From assembly GCA_044337015.1 (NCBI GenBank), contig JBIIOJ010000034.1:1-18042 (forward strand): DNA of 18,042 nucleotides, read 5' to 3'. The translations under genes and the position numbers were made by a program. The notes beneath the pieces were generated by a model. That model did no database searches. It was not told where the DNA came from and saw nothing but the letters and a program-made list of their open reading frames with translations. Origin of the DNA: UBA4655 sp044337015. GTDB lineage: Bacteria; Planctomycetota; Planctomycetia; Pirellulales; UBA1268. This document shows, piece by piece, positions 1 to 8,397 of the stretch (positions are counted from its first letter, which is position 1; every line of letters starts with the position of its first letter).

Positions 1-213
1 TCCGCGAAGAACTGCTCTGGGAGGACGGCGATCCCGGCGACGCGGTCGTGGGCCACTGGACGTTCGAGGAGACGCCCGGCTTCGCGGCCGATTCGTCGGG
101 CCACGACCGCAGCCTCACCCGCCCGACCCCGCGGCCCGACGTGAAGGATCTCAAGCGGTACGAGGCCCTGGTCGATCTCTGCCACGTGCTCTTCAACTCG
201 AGCGAGTTTTTGT

Positions 214-224
<11 letters not shown>
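1..224 (+). CDS. DUF1553 protein, C-terminal end (partial)
   Basis: This is the last 73 codons of a gene that enters from the left edge; the reading frame starts at base 3 and ends at TGA 222-224. The terminal residues LVDLCHVLFNSSEFLYVE are the characteristic ending of planctomycete DUF1549/DUF1553 proteins, which are secreted and usually carry an N-terminal planctomycete cytochrome c domain. About 30 residues before that ending is the stretch GHWTFEETPGFAADSSG. It resembles the opening strand of a LamG/concanavalin-like domain, but there is no room for a complete domain before the DUF1553 terminus. The gene overlaps the next DUF1501 gene by 11 bp, the usual DUF1553-DUF1501 pairing, so they are probably co-transcribed. 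Family assignment rests on the C-terminal motif and on the neighbour; the N-terminal domains are outside the window. Confidence 0.82.
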
Positions 225-1638
<1,414 letters not shown>

Positions 1639-1650
1639 AGCGGCCCGCCT

Positions 1651-2982
1651 TCAAGCCCGGATCGCATCGATCGGGCCCGAGCTGTTGCCGAATTGCCGGA
1701 CGGGCACGTCGCACGCGCCGAGCAGCGTGACCCAGAGGTCGTAGAGCGACGTGTCCATCGCGAGCTTCACATGGCCCGCCGGACGGATCGCCCCGCCGCC
1801 GCGGCCCGCGAGGAGCACCGGTAGGTCGAAGGGAGTGTGGGCGTTGCCGCTGCCGAGGCCGCTGCCGTAGTAGATGGCCGCGGTGTCGAGCAGGCTTCCC
1901 TCCCCTTCCGGGATCGCCGCGAGCCGTGAGACCAGTTCGGCATAGAGCGCCACGTTGAACCGGTCGATCTTGCGGAGCTTCGCGAGCTTCTCCTCCACGT
2001 TGCCGTGGTGTGACAGCTCATGGTGCCCCTCGAGCACGCCCACCTCTGGATAGGTCTGATTGCCCGCCTCGTTGCCGAGCATGAACGTGCAGACCCGCGT
2101 GGCGTCGCTCTGGAAGGCGAGCGCGATCAACTCCCCCATGAGCCGCACGTGCTCCGGATAGGTGAGTGCCGACCGCTCCGGGATGTCGAGCCGGGGCGGG
2201 CCGTCGGCCGTGGTCGCGACCGACCTGCCGATCCGCCGCTCGACGTCGCGGACGGCGTGGAGATATTCATCGAGCTTCCGGCGGTCGGTGGCACCGAGCC
2301 GGCGGTCGAGCTGCCGGGCGTCGTCGAGCACCGCGTCGAGCACGCTGCGACGGAGCATGGCGTCGCGGCCGCCGTCACCGGCCGCCGCTCCTCCCGGATC
2401 GCTGCCGAAGATCCGCCGGAAGACGCTCCGCGGGTCGTTGTCGGTGGGCAGCGGCGAATCGGCGTCCCGCCACGCGATCACGGAGCTGTAGACGCAGCTG
2501 AAGCCGCTGTCGCAGAGCCCCGCCATCTGCGAGCCGTTCACGGAGAGCTCGAGCGACGCAAGTCGGCTGTCGCGGCCGATCGCCTCCGCGATCACCTGGT
2601 CCACCGACACGCCGGCCCGCACATCCTCCTTGCTCGCGACCGTTCCCGTGAGCAGCGCCGCGGCAGGCCGGGCATGCCCCGTCACCACCCCCTTCTCGCC
2701 GCTCGGGATCTGCGAAAGCCCCGTGATCACCGACACATGCTCGCGAACGGCGGCGAGCGGCTCGAGGCTCGACGGCAACACGCAGTCGAGCCCCGCGGTC
2801 GCGGGCTTCCAGGCGTCGTGCACGATGCCGTTTGGCACCATGAGAAACGCCACCCGCTTGGGAGCAGCAGCTCTCGCAGCCGCCGCCCGCGGCAGCCGCA
2901 TCGCATCAAGCAATGGTAGGCCGATCGCCGCCGCCGCCCCGCGAAGCACCGTTCGACGTGAGAGTGGTTTCATGCTGCCCAT
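1651..2982 (-). CDS. DUF1552 family secreted protein (Tat signal)
   Basis: A protein of about 443 residues belonging to DUF1552, an exported family of unknown reaction that commonly sits beside DUF1592-type cytochrome proteins. The N-terminus has the Tat-like motif SRRTVLRG followed by a hydrophobic run (AAAAIGLPLLDAM). The family opening KRVAFLMVPNGIVHDAWKP follows. Later blocks are ARPAAALLTG, YPEHVRLMGELIALAFQSDATRV, LEGHHELSHHG and the C-terminal GSGNAHTPFDLPVLLAGRGG. The length is typical. Three in-frame ATGs lie at 2985, 2982 and 2973. A GGAGG at 2993-2989 is 3, 6 and 15 nt from them, so 2982 fits best. Its usual partner, the DUF1592-type gene, is upstream on the same strand but separated by a two-gene module on the opposite strand. 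This gene therefore probably needs its own promoter in the 84-bp gap before the module. Confidence 0.92.
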   Translation of the reverse strand: MGSMKPLSRRTVLRGAAAAIGLPLLDAMRLPRAAAARAAAPKRVAFLMVPNGIVHDAWKPATAGLDCVLPSSLEPLAAVREHVSVITGLSQIPSGEKGVVTGHARPAAALLTGTVASKEDVRAGVSVDQVIAEAIGRDSRLASLELSVNGSQMAGLCDSGFSCVYSSVIAWRDADSPLPTDNDPRSVFRRIFGSDPGGAAAGDGGRDAMLRRSVLDAVLDDARQLDRRLGATDRRKLDEYLHAVRDVERRIGRSVATTADGPPRLDIPERSALTYPEHVRLMGELIALAFQSDATRVCTFMLGNEAGNQTYPEVGVLEGHHELSHHGNVEEKLAKLRKIDRFNVALYAELVSRLAAIPEGEGSLLDTAAIYYGSGLGSGNAHTPFDLPVLLAGRGGGAIRPAGHVKLAMDTSLYDLWVTLLGACDVPVRQFGNSSGPIDAIRA

Positions 2983-3012
2983 CATGCGCCTCCGCCTCGA
3001 CGCCCCTCAGCA

Positions 3013-3041
3013 TCGACACAATAACTGTACCCATGTATATA
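3013..3041 (+). promoter_or_regulatory. Candidate sigma-70-type promoter of the toxin-antitoxin module, with palindromic -10
   Basis: TCGACA at 3013-3018 matches the -35 consensus in five of six bases. It is followed after exactly 17 nt by TATATA at 3036-3041 as a -10 element. The -10 lies inside the perfect 10-bp palindrome GTATATATAC (3035-3044), a plausible operator for a ribbon-helix-helix-type autoregulator. The AT-rich patch stands out in GC-rich DNA. AAAGGA at 3058-3063 is a good Shine-Dalgarno sequence, 6 nt before the ATG at 3070. Because the palindrome is symmetric it could also serve transcription toward the DUF1552 gene, but I see no good -35 in that direction. Confidence 0.5.
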
Positions 3042-3069
3042 TACGCGAGCAACTCCCAAAGGAACCCCC

Positions 3070-3318
3070 ATGCCGTGGTATGATTTTGTTTGGAATGTCG
3101 AGCCGGGCGGCAATGTGCTGCACATCGCCGAACACGGCGTTTCTGTCGAGGATGTTGAGTCGATTGTTTGCAGCCCGATGGCCACAGGACTCAGCCGGAA
3201 TACCGGCAGACCCATGGCGACCGGTTTCACATCGGATGGACGATTGGTAGTCGTCGTGTATGAGTTCGTCGATGGCATTACGGTGTACGTGATCACGGCC
3301 TTCGAGGTGGAATCATGA
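3070..3318 (+). CDS. BrnT/DUF4258-like small protein, putative toxin
   Basis: An 82-residue protein. The block FVWNVEPGGNVLHIAEHGVS at residues 6-25, followed by VEDVESIVCSP, resembles the BrnT/DUF4258 pattern of Trp, Asn, then HIAEHGVS-EDVE. The end, RLVVVVYEFVDGITVYVITAFEVE, resembles the closing beta strands of RelE-fold toxins of the BrnT type. If that is right, it would be a ribosome-dependent or free-mRNA endoribonuclease, but catalytic residues cannot be assigned with confidence from sequence alone. A strong Shine-Dalgarno precedes the ATG. The stop overlaps the next start by 4 bp (ATGA), so translation is probably coupled. Toxin-before-antitoxin order is as in brnTA. It lies on the opposite strand between two genes that normally adjoin, and its base composition looks less GC-rich than its neighbours, which suggests acquisition. 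Confidence 0.68.
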   Translation: MPWYDFVWNVEPGGNVLHIAEHGVSVEDVESIVCSPMATGLSRNTGRPMATGFTSDGRLVVVVYEFVDGITVYVITAFEVES

Positions 3319-3647
3319 GCGATGAAAATTGGCCTGAGCAGCGGGCGTTTGGCAAACGGATCGTGCGTGAGGCGACTCCTGAGGAACGTGAGCGGCACGC
3401 CGCCATCCGGGCCGCTGTCGCGGCGGAACGGTCTGAAATCGACGCCTGGGCGCGGTCGGAGTCTGCTCGGATCGGCGGGCAGGTGGCGGTCGGAACCGTG
3501 TTCACGACGCAAGAAACAACCGTACTCGAAGCCATTGATGCGTATGCGGTCAGCCATAATCTGCCGGGCCGCAGCGCAGTCGTGCGCGAGGCCCTCTCCA
3601 GACTGCTCGAGATCCAGGTGGATGTCGAGCCGAAGCGGTCGGCCTGA
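3315..3647 (+). CDS. Putative antitoxin with C-terminal ribbon-helix-helix-like segment
   Basis: A 110-residue protein that starts inside the stop codon of the preceding toxin-like gene. The N-terminal half (about residues 18-50) is highly charged and probably helical (ATPEERERHAAIRAAVAAER). The C-terminal part, about residues 64-102, contains TTVLEAIDAYAVSHNLPG followed by RSAVVREALSRLLEIQ. That is the helix-turn-helix spacing typical of CopG/Arc-type ribbon-helix-helix DNA-binding segments, although the preceding beta strand is weak. In this position it is most likely the cognate antitoxin and autorepressor, acting on the palindromic promoter at 3035-3044. DNA binding and neutralisation are inferred from gene order and motif, not shown. 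The unusual placement of the DNA-binding-like segment at the C-terminus means the N-terminal half would have to bind the toxin. Confidence 0.62.
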   Translation: MSDENWPEQRAFGKRIVREATPEERERHAAIRAAVAAERSEIDAWARSESARIGGQVAVGTVFTTQETTVLEAIDAYAVSHNLPGRSAVVREALSRLLEIQVDVEPKRSA

Positions 3648-3693
3648 AGTCCCGTGTGGATCGGGAATCGATCTGACCTCGGCACTGGCCGCG

Positions 3694-6600
3694 TCATGGC
3701 TGTTGCTCCGGCGTGGTTGCGGTGACGACGGCCTCGATCGGGATCTCCAGAAAGAATAGTCCCTTCAGCGGCTCGCCGGGGTTGCCTGCCGATGGCTGAC
3801 CCGCGTTGCCCGCCTGGGTCACGATCCGCACGGCGGCCGTGTAGGTGCCGGGCTTGGCGGCGCCGCGAAACTGCACGCGGAAGGGCTCCGTCTCAGCCCG
3901 GCCCATCGCCCCCCCTGCGAGGCCGGGTTCGCCGTCGTTCCCGATGAGCGAGAGCGTGCGGCCGTCCTCCGCGGCATGTCCGCCAAGGAGCGCGAAGAGC
4001 GCCGCGTCCGTGCCGACGAGTTCGCAGCCGACGTTTTCGGTCGTCACCTTGTAGGCAAACTTCGGATCGACCTGCATCCGTGCGCAGCCGTGGAGGATCG
4101 AGGCCACGGGCTTCCCCTTCTGGTCGTCGATCGTGGTCGTCTGCGCGTTCGTGACGCTCCGCTCATCCGACTCGGCCGCCTGCCCCGGCCGCAGGCCCGC
4201 GAATCGGATGGCCCCAGCGTCGCTCACGCCGAGCCGCGGGCGGACGACCCGGATCGGCGATAGGTTGCCAACCAGCGTCTGCGGCCGCGTCGAGACGACG
4301 AATGTGTATTGGTTGTTATAGCCCTCGTGCGTGGTCGCTCGGCGGACGCCCACCTGCCGCAGCCGATGCGTGCCCTCCCCTTCCACGGTGAAACCACCGG
4401 AATTCGAGATCATGGAGTCGTTCGTGCCGCCGGGGGTCGCGATCCAGGCCTGCACCGAATCCCGCGGCTTGTTGACGAGCGTCACGTCGAACTCGACGGC
4501 GAGGATCGATCCCGGCCGCACGTTGTCGGGCCCGGCGAGCGATGCGTTCCAAGAGTGCGACGAGGTCGCGATCATGGCCACGACGGGCATGTCGGTCGGC
4601 GGCACCGTGGCAACGGCCTTCAGAAAATCGTCGCTCGACTCGCCCGGCCCGATCATCCCCTCGAGAAACGTGAGCACGACGGCCTCGCCCACCGGCAGCG
4701 TGATCGATTGCCGCCAGGGAGTTCCCTCCTGCGGGCCGCCCGACGCCGCCGAGAGGTCGATCCGATGGCCGGCCTTCGTCGCGGCCCCAAGCAGCCGCCT
4801 GAGCGAATGGATTTCGACCGTGGCCTCCGCAGCCGTGAACGGAACGGCCGCCTTCGGGCTCTTCGAAAGCACGAGCGTCATCTGCTGCTCGGGGTTGCCG
4901 TCGAGCACCGCCTCGAGGCCGTCAGCCACCTGCTCGACTCCCACGCGGCCGGGATTGCGGCGCAGGCGAAACGGGGCCGAGAGGGCGACCCCCTCCACGA
5001 GGCTCGAAAACCGGTCGCCGGCCGCGACCATCCCCGCAAGGATCTCCTGCACGGCGCGGCGGTCGCCTACGGCCAGCGGACGGCCGATCGCGTAGACGAG
5101 CGTCTTCTCGACCACGCTGCGGCGGAAGGCGGCGGCATGCCGCTGGCGAAGGAGCGCGGCGAGCTCCGCGGGCCCGGAGAACGCCCCGCCGCCCAGGAGC
5201 GTGCCGGAGGCGTCGATCGGGTGATCGCCCTCAACCGTGCGCCAGGCCCCAACGCCGTCGAAGTTCTCGAGCGCAAGACCGAGAGCATCCATCTGGGCGT
5301 GGCAGGAGCTGCACTGCGGCGCCGCGCGGTGCCGCTGCATCCGCTCGCGGAGCGTGCCTTCGCTGCCGACGGCCTCGAGGTCGCTCGTGCCCGGCGGCGG
5401 CGGTGGCGGCGGGGCGGCCAGGAGCACGTCGAGGATCCACTTGCCCCGCAGCACCGGCGACGTGCGGGTGGACTGCGCGCCAATCGTGAGCACGGCGGCA
5501 TGGCCCACCACGCCGCGTCGGGGCGTGTCGGCGAGGCTCACGCGACGGAAGCCGTCGCCCTCGACGCCCGCGAGGCCGTAATGCCGCGCGAGCCGCTCGT
5601 TGACGAACGTGTAGTCGGCGTCGAGCAGCCGCGTGATCGGAGCATCGTCGCGGATGAGCGACTCGAAGAGCCCGAGCGTCTCCCGCTCCATCGCCTGCCG
5701 CAGCGGCTCGTCGAACGCGGGAAACACCCGCGGATCGGGGCGGATCGCCGCAAGCCGCCGGGTTTGGAGCCACTGGCCCGCGAAGTTTTCGACGAGTCCC
5801 TGACGGATCCGATCGTCGACGAGCATCCGCCGCACCTGGCTGCGGATCGCGTCGTCGGTGGAGAGGCCATCCCGCGCGGCCAGCGCAGCGAGCTCCCCGT
5901 CGGGCATCGTGCTCCAGAGAAAATAGGAAAGCCGCGTGGCAAGCTCGTGGCCATCGAGCCGCCGGTCCTGGCCGATCGGCCCATCGCGTTCGATCCGGTA
6001 GAGAAACTCCGGGGCGGCGAGGATCCTCGCCGCCGCGGCGCCGACCGCTTCGCTTCGGTCGAAGCCGGCGGCCGTGAGCCGGTCGAGGTGGGCCTTGATG
6101 CGGTCTCGCTCCTCCGGGGTCGCCGGCCGGCGAAACGCCCGGTCGAGTAGCGGCATGAGCACGGCCTCCGCCCGCGACCTCGCATCGGCGGCGTCGGCGG
6201 GCGGCGCGGCTTCGCGGGCGAGCACGGCCTTTGCCCACGCGGCGCCGAGCGTGGTGGCCGCTTGGGCGTAGCGATCCATGAGCAAGGGCGACAGGGAATT
6301 CACCTCGGCGAGGTTGTCGAAGCCGTGGGCCACGTCGTCGGAGGGAAAGGTCGAGGTATCGACGTCGATGCCGGGGAGATCGGCGCCGAGCAGATCGCGG
6401 ATCGTGTTTCGATATTCGCTCCGCGTGAGCCGCCGGATCGCCACCGTTCCCGGATCGCGTGCGTCGCCCACGCTCCGGTCGATCCGTTCTTCGAGCCAGC
6501 GCAGGAGCGTCTGCCGGTCGGGCTCGGCGAGCGGCGAATCGGTGTCGGGCGGCGGCATCGAGTGCGAGCGGACGCGATCGGCCAATCGCTCGAGCAGCCT

Positions 6601-6792
6601 GAGATCGGAGAGCGCCGCGACCGGTTCGCCCGGCCGCGCGGCCGCGAGCACGAGCCCCTGCGCCGCCTCCTTGCCGGTATGGCACCCGCCGCAATGGGCT
6701 TCCACGAGCAGCCGTGCGGCATCCTCGGCCGCCGCGGCCATGGCAACGCCGGCAAACACGGCCAAAACGGTCATCAAGGGCAATCGTGGCAA
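3694..6792 (-). CDS. DUF1592-type cytochrome protein (DUF1587/1595/1592/1588/1585) with long C-terminal extension
   Basis: A secreted planctomycete protein of 1032 residues from the proposed TTG start. Going from the N-terminus: a hydrophobic signal (LMTVLAVFAGVAMAAAA); a CGGCH haem site in EAHCGGCHTGKE; DUF1587 (RRLTRSEYRNTIRDLLG to about DRYAQAA); DUF1595 (RAFRRPATPEERDRIKAHLD to EFLYRIE); DUF1592 (ELATRLSYFLWSTMPDGELA to NERLARHYGL); DUF1588 with GVVGHAAVLTIGAQSTRTSP and a second haem-like site CSSCH; and DUF1585 (RRSVVEKTLVYAIGRPLA to SAPFRLR). Family members usually stop there; this one continues for about 420 residues of beta-rich sequence I cannot assign. An electron-transfer role is inferred from the CxxCH sites. 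Start choice: TTG at 6792 has GGAG 7 nt upstream. ATG 6774 is too far from it, and GTG 6921 would translate a tandem repeat before the signal peptide. DUF1501 lies upstream in the same operon. Confidence 0.88.
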   Translation of the reverse strand: MPRLPLMTVLAVFAGVAMAAAAEDAARLLVEAHCGGCHTGKEAAQGLVLAAARPGEPVAALSDLRLLERLADRVRSHSMPPPDTDSPLAEPDRQTLLRWLEERIDRSVGDARDPGTVAIRRLTRSEYRNTIRDLLGADLPGIDVDTSTFPSDDVAHGFDNLAEVNSLSPLLMDRYAQAATTLGAAWAKAVLAREAAPPADAADARSRAEAVLMPLLDRAFRRPATPEERDRIKAHLDRLTAAGFDRSEAVGAAAARILAAPEFLYRIERDGPIGQDRRLDGHELATRLSYFLWSTMPDGELAALAARDGLSTDDAIRSQVRRMLVDDRIRQGLVENFAGQWLQTRRLAAIRPDPRVFPAFDEPLRQAMERETLGLFESLIRDDAPITRLLDADYTFVNERLARHYGLAGVEGDGFRRVSLADTPRRGVVGHAAVLTIGAQSTRTSPVLRGKWILDVLLAAPPPPPPPGTSDLEAVGSEGTLRERMQRHRAAPQCSSCHAQMDALGLALENFDGVGAWRTVEGDHPIDASGTLLGGGAFSGPAELAALLRQRHAAAFRRSVVEKTLVYAIGRPLAVGDRRAVQEILAGMVAAGDRFSSLVEGVALSAPFRLRRNPGRVGVEQVADGLEAVLDGNPEQQMTLVLSKSPKAAVPFTAAEATVEIHSLRRLLGAATKAGHRIDLSAASGGPQEGTPWRQSITLPVGEAVVLTFLEGMIGPGESSDDFLKAVATVPPTDMPVVAMIATSSHSWNASLAGPDNVRPGSILAVEFDVTLVNKPRDSVQAWIATPGGTNDSMISNSGGFTVEGEGTHRLRQVGVRRATTHEGYNNQYTFVVSTRPQTLVGNLSPIRVVRPRLGVSDAGAIRFAGLRPGQAAESDERSVTNAQTTTIDDQKGKPVASILHGCARMQVDPKFAYKVTTENVGCELVGTDAALFALLGGHAAEDGRTLSLIGNDGEPGLAGGAMGRAETEPFRVQFRGAAKPGTYTAAVRIVTQAGNAGQPSAGNPGEPLKGLFFLEIPIEAVVTATTPEQQP

Positions 6793-6836
6793 GGGCTCGC
6801 TCCACCAAGAGGATATGCCGCTTTCCCCTCCACCGT

Positions 6837-6894
6837 TACGCCCCTGCCTTGAAGCCCACCTACCCGGGAGCCCACCTGCCTGGAAGCCCAGTGG
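6837..6894. repeat. 16-bp-period degenerate tandem repeat in the DUF1501/DUF1592 intergenic gap
   Basis: Four consecutive units of 16 bp begin at 6837, 6853, 6869 and 6885; the last is partial. The middle two are AGCCCACCTACCCGGG and AGCCCACCTGCCTGGA, identical at 13 of 16 positions. The first matches the third at 11 of 16, and the fourth keeps AGCCCA. The period is not a multiple of three, which argues that this stretch is not coding and that the DUF1592-type gene starts after it. It occupies most of the 129-bp gap between DUF1501 and the proposed TTG start. Function unknown. Confidence 0.65.
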
Positions 6895-6921
6895 ATGACG
6901 TGTCGCCCCCCGGCCCGGCAC

Positions 6922-8397
6922 TCAGGCGAGCAGGTCCTTCACGACCTCACCATGCACATCCGTCAGCCGGAAGTCGCGGCCCTGGAAGCGGAAGGTGACC
7001 GCCTCGTGGTTGAGGCCGAGCAGGTGAAGGATCGTCGCCTGCAGATCGTGCACGGCCATCGGCCGCTCCGTGATCCGGTAGCCGAGCTCGCAGGTCGCGC
7101 CATAGGTGAGCCCCCGCTTGAGTCCACCGCCGGCCATCCAGATCGTGAAGGCGTCCTTGTGGTGGTCGCGGCCGACGAGCTTCGGGTCGGCCTTGCCCTC
7201 GAGCATCGGCGTGCGGCCAAACTCGCCCGCCCAGATCACGAGCGTCTCGTCGAGCAGCCCGCGCTGCTCGAGATCCTCGACCAAGGCCGCGAGGCCCCGG
7301 TCCATCTCCTCGCATTTCTTCGGAAGGTCGGCGTAGAGCTTCGAGTGGTGGTCCCAGCCGCCGTCGATGAGCTGCACGAACCGCACGCCCCGCTCCACCA
7401 GCCGCCGCGCCAAAAGCAGGTTTGCCGCCAGCGACGGCTTGCCGGGTTCGGCGCCGTAGTGGGCGAGCGTGGCGGGCGACTCGGCGGCCAGATCGATGAG
7501 CTCCGGGGCGGCCGCCTGCATCCGGAAGGCCATCTCGTACTGCGCGATACGGTCGGCGATCTCGGGATCGCCCACCGCTGCGAGGTGGTCGGCGTTCAGC
7601 CCGTTGATCGCGTCGAGCGCGGCCCGGCGATCGGCTCGGTTCATGCCGGGCGGATCGGCGAGATGGAAGATCGGTGCGCCGCGGTCCTGGAAAGCCACTC
7701 CCTGGTAGATCCCGGGCAGGAATCCCGCTGTCGCGAGGTGCTTTCGCTTCGCCCCCTCGCCGCTGGCCAGCTGCACGAAGGCCGGCAGGTCGGCCGTCTC
7801 GCAGCCGAGCCCATACACCACCCACGCCCCCATCGAGGGCCGGCCCGGCAGCTCATGGCCGGTGGTGAACATGAACTGGGCCGGCGTGTGGTTCACGTTC
7901 GTGGTGTGCACGCTGCGAACGACGACCGACTTGTCGGCCACGCGGGCGAGATTGGGAAGCAGTTCCGAAAACTCCATGCCGCAATCGCCATGCCGGGCGA
8001 AGCGGTAGGGGCTCGCCAGCAGGTTGGGCCGGCCGCTGATGAAGGCGAACCGCTGGCCTGCGACGAGCTCCGCGGGCACCGGCTGGCCATCGTGGGCCAC
8101 GAGCGCGGGCTTGGGTTCAAAGAGGTCGAGCTGCGAGACGCCGCCGCTGGCGAACAGCAGGATCACACTCTTGGCACGCGGGGCGAAGTGCGGCCGCCGC
8201 GGGGCGAGCAGGCCGGCGGCGGGAGCTTCTCCGCGCGCCGCCGATGTCCCGCCGAGCAGGCCGGCCAGGGCGATGCCGCCGAGCGAGAGCCCCATGTCGG
8301 TCAGGGCCGCGCGGCGGGCGATGCCGCACGGAGGCACTGAGCCGCCAGCCGCGGAGGATCGTCTCGCGAAGTCGCTTGGGTGGTGCATCGCGCTCAC
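6922..8397 (-). CDS. DUF1501 family secreted protein (Tat-like signal)
   Basis: A 491-residue DUF1501 protein of the sulfatase/phosphatase-like fold; its reaction is unknown. The N-terminus carries Arg-Arg at 28-29 followed by a hydrophobic run (GLSLGGIALAGLLGG), a Tat-like export signal with a longer than usual leader. The signature SVILLFASGGVSQLDLFEPK occurs at about 77-96. Then come VVRSVHTTNVNHTPAQFMFT, FVQLIDGGWDHHSKLYADLP and LVIWAGEFGRTPM followed by GRDHHKDAFTIWMAGGG. The protein ends in AVHDLQATILHLLGLNHEAV and a FRFQGRDFRLTDVHGEV block. The length and all these blocks are canonical, more so than in the other DUF1501 copy in this window, from which it clearly differs in sequence. 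Its ATG overlaps the stop of the upstream DUF1549/1553 gene by 4 bp (8394-8397), indicating translational coupling and a shared operon. Confidence 0.95.
   Translation of the reverse strand: MSAMHHPSDFARRSSAAGGSVPPCGIARRAALTDMGLSLGGIALAGLLGGTSAARGEAPAAGLLAPRRPHFAPRAKSVILLFASGGVSQLDLFEPKPALVAHDGQPVPAELVAGQRFAFISGRPNLLASPYRFARHGDCGMEFSELLPNLARVADKSVVVRSVHTTNVNHTPAQFMFTTGHELPGRPSMGAWVVYGLGCETADLPAFVQLASGEGAKRKHLATAGFLPGIYQGVAFQDRGAPIFHLADPPGMNRADRRAALDAINGLNADHLAAVGDPEIADRIAQYEMAFRMQAAAPELIDLAAESPATLAHYGAEPGKPSLAANLLLARRLVERGVRFVQLIDGGWDHHSKLYADLPKKCEEMDRGLAALVEDLEQRGLLDETLVIWAGEFGRTPMLEGKADPKLVGRDHHKDAFTIWMAGGGLKRGLTYGATCELGYRITERPMAVHDLQATILHLLGLNHEAVTFRFQGRDFRLTDVHGEVVKDLLA

Noticed and set aside
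1639..1650. Terminator between the convergent DUF1501 and DUF1552 genes
   Set aside because: Only 12 bp separate the stop codons and no hairpin with a T-tract is visible there.
5387..5420. GGC/CCG-rich run within the DUF1592-type gene as a microsatellite
   Set aside because: It encodes the proline stretch before GTSDLEAVG, which is a normal, common feature of DUF1588 regions.
4309..6150. A 613-codon plus-strand open frame opposite the DUF1592-type gene
   Set aside because: Low-complexity composition rich in Arg, Glu and Pro. The minus strand carries the conserved DUF1585-1595 motifs across the same bases.
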